A DNA stretch of 6,674 bases from a bacterium (GTDB lineage: Bacteria > UBP14 > UBA6098 > B30-G16), in NCBI GenBank assembly GCA_030620455.1, contig JAUXEQ010000086.1:1-6674 (forward strand). Direction: 5' to 3'. Below the pieces are notes generated by a model, which saw nothing but the letters and a program-made list of their open reading frames with translations, was not told the DNA's origin and did not search any database. The translations under genes and the position numbers were made by a program. Shown piece after piece: positions 1 through 5,100 of the stretch (position 1 is the first letter of the stretch; each line of letters opens with the position of its first letter).

Positions 1-1
1 A

Positions 2-490
2 AATAGAGAAATCGATTCTATGGTAAAAAATGGAGAGTTTAGAGATGATCTATTCTATCGATTGAATCTGATTAGTATTAATATTCCGCCTATTCGACAG
101 CGCTCCAGGGATCTACTGCATCTCGCAAAGAAGTTTCTTGCTGACTTTTCACGAAAACATGGCAAAAATATTACCGATTTTACTACAGAAGCGAGGGACA
201 GAATTCTTCGCTATGGCTGGCGTGGTAATGTTCGAGAACTAAAAAATGTTATCGAAAGAGCAATAATATTATCGAGAAAAGAATTAATTGGACCTGAATT
301 TATACCCACTGAGGAAGGAGAATCCCCGAGCTCAAAAGGGGAACTTGACCTTCGTCCACTGGAGGATGTGGAAAGAGAGCATATAATTAGGATATTAGAT
401 TATTGTGAAGGTAACCAATCCGAGGCGGCGAGAATATTGGGTCTTCATAGGAATACTCTTAGGAATAAGATTAAGGAATACGGTTTGTAA
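2..490 (+). CDS. Sigma-54-dependent transcriptional activator (NtrC family), C-terminal part, 5' truncated
   Basis: This is the end of a bacterial enhancer-binding protein that uses ATP to remodel sigma-54 RNA polymerase at -12/-24 promoters. The frame is open to the left edge, so the ATG at 20 is internal and not a start. The 162 visible residues begin with the tail of the AAA+ domain. EFRDDLFYRLN (residues 12-22) carries the two conserved arginines, R14 and R20, placed like the proposed arginine fingers of PspF. PPIRQR follows, and then GWRGNVRELKNVIERA, the sensor II region of the lid. The last 43 residues or so are a Fis-type helix-turn-helix (GNQSEAARILGLHRNTLRNK), which binds the enhancer DNA. 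The Walker motifs, the GAFTGA loop and any receiver or GAF domain lie outside the window, so the signal it senses and its subfamily cannot be told. It ends at TAA and faces the next gene tail to tail. Confidence 0.96.
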   Translation, partial: NREIDSMVKNGEFRDDLFYRLNLISINIPPIRQRSRDLLHLAKKFLADFSRKHGKNITDFTTEARDRILRYGWRGNVRELKNVIERAIILSRKELIGPEFIPTEEGESPSSKGELDLRPLEDVEREHIIRILDYCEGNQSEAARILGLHRNTLRNKIKEYGL

Positions 491-622
491 TAGGAGTGTA
501 TAATCATTTTTCATCAAATCTTCATTCGCAAACAATTTTTCAAGTTTTAACCTTTTTCACAATCATTAATATTTTGAATTTTACAATATTTAATATCTGT
601 TTACTATTCTCAACATCATTCA
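491..622. other. AT-rich spacer between convergent genes, no clear terminator
   Basis: This 132-bp gap separates the stop of the sigma-54 activator from the stop of the convergent hydrolase gene. It is very AT-rich with many T runs. The only local dyad seen is 568-573/585-590, a 6-bp all-A/T stem around an 11-base loop. It is too weak to call an intrinsic terminator. A short open frame crosses the gap on the plus strand and runs into the hydrolase gene. It is low-complexity, has no ribosome binding site and is not a credible gene. Confidence 0.6.
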
Positions 623-1306
623 TTAAAGGTTATATGTATCCCCAGGTTTTAAAATTACTGTTTCTGTTTGAGACGGAACCATTCTTGCAAATTCTTCAGG
701 ATCAGCCTTAATAAGATTAAATGTGTTATAATGTATGGGAATCACAACCCTCGGATTTAAAAATTTGACAGCTTGAACTGCTTCATAGATATCCATCGTG
801 AAATTGCTGCCAATAGGTAAAAGTGCAACATCGAGCGGATACATCTCTCCAATAAGTTTCATATCCCCAAAAACACAGGTGTCTCCAGCGTGATACAGTC
901 TTTTCCCTTCCGCATCGATAATTATTCCAGCGGAATCTCCTGCAGGTATAAACGTTTTTCCCTCGATAATTGTAGAACTGTGATGAGCTTGAGTGAGTCT
1001 TACTGTTCCAAAATCGAATGAATGAGCGCCACCTATATGCATCGGATGAGCTTTAACTCCTTTTTGAGAACAATAAATTGCCAACTCATTAACAGTAATT
1101 ATTAATGAATTATTTCTCTTAGCAATATCTATAGTATCACCAAAATGATCCCCGTGTCCATGAGTTACAAGAATATACTGGGGATGAAGATCTTCAGGAC
1201 TAACGGTTGCCTGAGGATTGCCAGTAATAAATGGATCGATTAATAGAATATAACTACCAATCTCAACCTTGAATGCGGAATGACCTAAAAATGTTAGTTT
1301 TATCAT
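623..1306 (-). CDS. UPF0173-type metal-dependent hydrolase (metallo-beta-lactamase fold), 227 aa
   Basis: This is a small cytoplasmic metallo-beta-lactamase-fold hydrolase of the UPF0173/YtkL type, related to UlaG-like lactonases. Its substrate is unknown. The N-terminus MIKLTFLGHSAFKVE and the strand LLIDPFITGNP are typical of the family. The metal-binding motif is THGHGDH, with H49, H51, D53 and H54. Further likely ligands are H108 or H109 (AHHSS), D142 (HAGDT) and H192 (IPIHYNT). No catalytic ligand is missing, and 227 residues is close to the family's usual length. I chose the ATG at 1306-1304 because a perfect GGAGG lies 5 bases upstream. An in-frame TTG at 1318 would place that site inside the coding region. 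The gene is convergent with the sigma-54 activator and divergent from the thiE-like gene. A good promoter precedes it. The family call is firm; the physiological role cannot be read from the sequence. Confidence 0.95.
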   Translation of the reverse strand: MIKLTFLGHSAFKVEIGSYILLIDPFITGNPQATVSPEDLHPQYILVTHGHGDHFGDTIDIAKRNNSLIITVNELAIYCSQKGVKAHPMHIGGAHSFDFGTVRLTQAHHSSTIIEGKTFIPAGDSAGIIIDAEGKRLYHAGDTCVFGDMKLIGEMYPLDVALLPIGSNFTMDIYEAVQAVKFLNPRVVIPIHYNTFNLIKADPEEFARMVPSQTETVILKPGDTYNL

Positions 1307-1311
1307 TACTT

Positions 1312-1316
1312 CCTCC
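1312..1316 (-). promoter_or_regulatory. Shine-Dalgarno site of the UPF0173 hydrolase gene
   Basis: Reading the minus strand, GGAGG is followed by AAGTA and then ATG. This is an ideal ribosome binding site with 5-base spacing. It fixes the start at 1306 and excludes the in-frame TTG at 1318. Confidence 0.85.
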
Positions 1317-1348
1317 AATTTTCTCTTTGACCCAAGTGAATCTATTTG

Positions 1349-1376
1349 AATATATTTAACGAGATGTCTTAGTCAA
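1349..1376 (-). promoter_or_regulatory. Predicted sigma-70-type promoter of the UPF0173 hydrolase gene
   Basis: On the minus strand, TTGACT (1376-1371, 5 of 6 to consensus) is followed after 16 bases by TATATT (1354-1349, 5 of 6). Transcription would start near 1342, giving a leader of about 35 bases that contains the GGAGG ribosome binding site. The -35 box lies in the left arm of an inverted repeat whose right arm holds the -35-like box of the divergent gene. This is predicted from sequence only; AT-rich DNA yields chance matches. Confidence 0.55.
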
Positions 1377-1453
1377 GTGCTTTGTAGCTTTGTTCTATTA
1401 TAACTAATTTGTAAAACACAATTGATATTAAAAGGTTTGTTTGACTTGACTAA
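1369..1453. repeat. 10-bp inverted repeat in the divergent intergenic region
   Basis: TTAGTCAAGT at 1369-1378 is exactly the reverse complement of ACTTGACTAA at 1444-1453, with 65 bases between the arms. Each arm contains a TTGACT hexamer pointing outward, toward the hydrolase gene on the left and the thiE-like gene on the right. The same spacer also has an 11-bp direct repeat, TAATTTGTAAA, at 1405-1415 and 1461-1471. The arms may be simply two promoters of the same type, or paired operator sites for a shared regulator. Confidence 0.6.
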
Positions 1454-1473
1454 TTAGATTTAATTTGTAAATT
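1446..1473 (+). promoter_or_regulatory. Possible promoter of the thiE-like gene and the giant repeat protein
   Basis: TTGACT (1446-1451, 5 of 6 to consensus), 16 bases, then TAAATT (1468-1473, 4 of 6). A second, overlapping TTGACT begins at 1441. A Bacteroidota-style reading is also possible: TTTG at 1436-1439, 20 bases, then TTAATTTG at 1460-1467, which is one mismatch from TAnnTTTG. The predicted transcription start leaves only about ten bases before the ATG at 1491, and the ribosome binding site there (AGAGAGA) is poor. No TPP riboswitch is visible in this leader. Confidence 0.35.
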
Positions 1474-1490
1474 TTTGAAAAGAGAGAACT

Positions 1491-2132
1491 ATGAATATTT
1501 TGCGAATAAAAGTTTATGTAATTATCGATGTTAACTTATTGAGAAAATACGACAAGGATCCTATTCACTTTTTCCATGAAGCATATCGAGGTGGTGCACG
1601 AATGTTTCAATTGCGTCACGAGGATGCTCTAGAAGCGGAGCTTTTTACTGAAGCTCTGAAATTCAAAGAAGTATCAAAAGAGCTTGGAACCCTATTAATT
1701 ATAAATGACAGTTTAAGTGTGGCTCTTGCTGCTAATGCTAACGGTGTTCATCTCGGTCAAGATGACCTCCCCATAGAAATGGCAAAGGAAATCATTCATA
1801 GATTAAAATTGAATGAATTTATTATTGGTGCATCTGCTAATACATTAGAGGAAGCATTAAAAGCACAGGAAGATGGTGCTGATTATATAGGTTTCGGCTC
1901 TGTTTTCCCAACTGATACTAAGAAAGATACAAGACGAACATCACTAAATAAATTAAGGGAAGCGAGCGAAAAGCTAGATATTCCGGTATTTCCTTTGGGT
2001 GGGATCGATCTCTCAAATGTTGACAAGGTAGTCCAATACGGAGTTAAAAGAGTGTGTGTCGCTTCTTCTGTAATTACTTCTGATAATCCACGTAAAGTTA
2101 CAAAGGATTTATTAAGGAAGGTTTCCGTATGA
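1491..2132 (+). CDS. thiE: Thiamine-phosphate synthase, ThiE/TenI family, with an altered active-site position
   Basis: ThiE joins hydroxymethylpyrimidine pyrophosphate to thiazole phosphate to make thiamine phosphate in the cytoplasm. The 213-residue product has the family's TIM-barrel motifs in order: VYVIIDVN at the start, MFQLRHED (38-45), IINDSLSVALA (70-80), GVHLGQDDLP (85-94), IIGASANTLEEA (111-122), ADYIGFGSVFPTDTKKD (130-146) and PVFPLGGI (165-172). Hand alignment to Bacillus subtilis ThiE keeps Q40, R42, N72, both Mg ligands D73 and D92, S115, T141, T143 and K144. The pyrophosphate-contacting Lys61 is Glu44 here. TenI, a thiazole tautomerase, shares the fold, but the intact HLGQDD and TDTKKD motifs favour ThiE. 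No other thiamine gene lies in the window. The stop overlaps the start of the next gene (ATGA), so the two are probably co-transcribed and translationally coupled. Confidence 0.88.
   Translation: MNILRIKVYVIIDVNLLRKYDKDPIHFFHEAYRGGARMFQLRHEDALEAELFTEALKFKEVSKELGTLLIINDSLSVALAANANGVHLGQDDLPIEMAKEIIHRLKLNEFIIGASANTLEEALKAQEDGADYIGFGSVFPTDTKKDTRRTSLNKLREASEKLDIPVFPLGGIDLSNVDKVVQYGVKRVCVASSVITSDNPRKVTKDLLRKVSV
2114..2121 (+). promoter_or_regulatory. Ribosome binding site of the giant repeat protein, inside the thiE-like gene
   Basis: AAGGAAGG lies 7 bases before the ATG at 2129, within the last codons of the thiE-like gene. With the 4-base ATGA stop/start overlap, it supports 2129 as the true start and suggests translational coupling. 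Confidence 0.75.
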
Positions 2133-2197
2133 AATTATCTCCTAATATAAAATACTTCTTTCTTGTATTTATTTTACTACTAAATCCGCTCTTGGCT
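2129..2197 (+). other. Signal peptide of the giant repeat protein (residues 1-23)
   Basis: A short basic start (K2, K8) leads into a hydrophobic core, FFLVFILLL (residues 10-18), then NPLLA, with probable cleavage after A23 before Q24. There is no lipobox cysteine, so a type I signal peptide is favoured over a lipoprotein. Gln at the +1 position is common in Bacteroidota-like bacteria. Confidence 0.85.
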
Positions 2198-5100
2198 CAG
2201 GTGGATTCTTTGCCTCCAGAACAAGAGTTTCTCATTCCCGGTGATAGTGCTTATTTCTCATGCCCAGAGGGAACGCTGTTGTTTAAAGTAACCGATGATA
2301 GTCCTATTGACACAATTTCAAGCTTTCTTACTGCCTTCATTGGCGAAGTTCCTTATGTCCTACCAGAAATAATTTCATCACCGTTTGATTCATTCTACTT
2401 TTTCGCTCTTCCTTTCTCTTTAGAAGAAGGTGAATCTGTCTACATTGATTTCGCACCTTTATGCGACATGCTTAGAAATTGTGGTTCCAACTCATATTAT
2501 TTTTTTACTGATTATACACCTCCGCAAATAATTCTTCTTTCACCATTAACATCTGTTTTGAGTTCAAGAGATTTTCTATTAATAATGAGACTATTTGATA
2601 ATCTTTCAGGATTTTCAAAAGATTCCACCTATGTCTCGATTTCTGTTCGAGGTTCCGATGTATGGCATCTTAATATAAATGCATCCTCACACCATTTATT
2701 ATGGACATTAGATCAATTTACTTTGGATATTGGCTCTCTTGGAAATCTAACTGGGGGAGATACCATAACTGTTTGTATTAATGCAGCGGATAGAGCAGTG
2801 GGATGTGGTGCAAACAGAGATGATTCATGCTTTACTTTTACTATGCCTTACACACCTCCAGAAATCGTACCAATTTTTCCTCCTAATGGAGTAATTATCG
2901 CTTGTCCCGATAGTATCGTTTTTAGAGTAATAGACACAGACAGTATTATAAACGTTTTCATTGTCTTTAATACCGATACATATACTACAGATAGTCCACT
3001 AATTTCAATTAGAGGTGATAAATTTATTCTAAGAACCTTAGGTATAATTGATGATGGAATTTTCAATACAATAACTGTTTATGCAGAGGATATTTACGGG
3101 CTCTATGTATCTAAGACTTGGGGTTTCTGGTCAGATCTAAAACCACCTGAAATAATTAGGACAGACCCAAGTTACGGTGTATTACTAGTTGACAGTATTG
3201 AAACAATTCGCATACTACTTGAAGATAACTTAGCTGGAATTAATTGGGGAACTGTAAGCTTAACCGTTGACGGTGCATCAACTTCGTTTTCTATTAATTC
3301 TTCAATTGGTGAAATCTCTTTTGAACATACTTTTCATGTTACAACTACTTCACTCGATGAGGATTCGATTCGAATATGTGTTAAGGCAAGAGATAATCCA
3401 GATATATGTTCTAATCCATTGGATACATGTTTTATATTGAAATTTTACTTCGATCTAAGATTACCTGAAATATTTCCACCCTCGAACATGATTACAGCTT
3501 GTTTGGATCAGAACCTTATAATTACTGTTTTCTCATTAAATGGTTTATTTCCTTCAACTGTGAGACTTACAATAAATCTTACGGATATTTTTACGCTTGA
3601 CAGTGCCAATTTTGCATTAACTTCTCATCCAATTTCTCCATCCGGTTTCATGGACACATGTTTCTTTGAGCCTGAGATAGGTTATTGGGTTGATAATGAT
3701 ACTATCTATTGTCAATTCCAAGCGACAACACGCGATTTACGTAGCCTTTCACTGGATTGGCCATTCTACACCGATTTCTCACCACCCTATCTAATTCCGA
3801 TAAATCCTGTTGATTCCGAAACTTTATTTGAGTTAATAGATACATTAGTTTTCCGATTTGGAGATCTTGTCGCCGGTATCAGAATTGCAGGATTTGCATG
3901 TACAGTCTATGTTAACGATATCCCATTTGAAGTACCATATTCGACATTACACAACATTTCTAAAGATACATTTATGCTACCTTTGTCTAACATAGGCGTT
4001 GTATTGAGAAGCTGCGATACAATTCTTATATGTCTTCACAGCAATGATAAAGTAGCATCGGAATTCTGCGGACCAAATACTATTCATGAATACTATTCCT
4101 TCACAATCGATTGCACAGTTCCCACAGCAGAATTGCTCGAGCCAAATTTCGATGTAGTAATCTCCTGTATAGATCAAAAGATTAAGTTTAAGCTTAATTC
4201 GGATCTAAATTTGGATTCAAACTCGATAATTATAGAAATTAGAGATACACATTATCTCTATGGAGACATTGAACTTTCTATTATCGGAGATACTCTAATT
4301 TTCACTCCAGCTATACTCTGGCAAAACGGAGATACAATAGAAGGAAGGCTTTTACCTCTCATAGACAAAACAGGAAATTCGGGATTCGAAGTTCCCTTTA
4401 AATTCATTATCGATGTAACTTCTCCTATTATTAATCCTTTTTGGCCACTTCCAGGTGCAATAATTTCAGACTCACTTGCCGCTATTTTTATCGAAATATA
4501 TGATTCTCTTTCCTCAGTTTCCGAGGTGGGATTTATTTCACCTTTTAGTAGTGATTTTTCTTTTAATGTAGGAGATACCTTCATTTTTAATCCTAGAAGC
4601 GAGGGAGTAGTATTAGGACCCGAGGATACAATATTTTGTGGAGCATGGGCTATCGACAATGCATTAGAATGTGGTCGAAATATTGATACTTTACATTACT
4701 GGTTTATTGTTGATGCGATAGGACCAAGGCTTATAAATATTGATTCAGTTTATCGTTATTTTACATCATGTTCTTTGCGTACGATCAAATTTTATTTCGA
4801 AGATTTTATTGGTATAGATAAATGGTTTGTAAGAATTGTATCCAGTCATGAAATTGATACATTAACACTTCTCAGTTCTCAACTTGAGATTACCGATTCA
4901 ACAATTACTTACACACCCTCTTCACCTTATTTGGATGGTGAGATCATAAGGATTGATATACTGCATGCACCGGATCGAGCAGGCAACCAATGCATTCCAG
5001 AAAGCATATCGGTTGAATTTATCGTAGATTTGCAACCTCCTGTTATCGAGATTATTGATCCTTTGCCGGGGGATTTGATATTCGAATGTTCTCCAGACGT

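Noticed and set aside
568..590. Intrinsic terminator between the convergent genes
   Set aside because: The stem is six A/T pairs with an 11-base loop and no GC content, too weak to call.
496..711. Plus-strand open frame of 71 codons in the convergent gap
   Set aside because: Low-complexity Phe/Leu/Ile product with no ribosome binding site, running antisense into the hydrolase coding region.
1307..1318. Upstream TTG start for the hydrolase gene, adding four residues
   Set aside because: It would swallow the perfect GGAGG ribosome binding site, and the family N-terminus matches the ATG at 1306.
1307..1490. TPP riboswitch upstream of the thiE-like gene
   Set aside because: No conserved thi-box segments or matching stems are seen. 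The CTGAGG near 1210 lies within the hydrolase coding region, not in the leader.
1319..1490. Sigma-54 (-12/-24) promoter that the upstream activator could control
   Set aside because: No GG-N10-GC core with TGGC/TTGC context was found in the divergent spacer.
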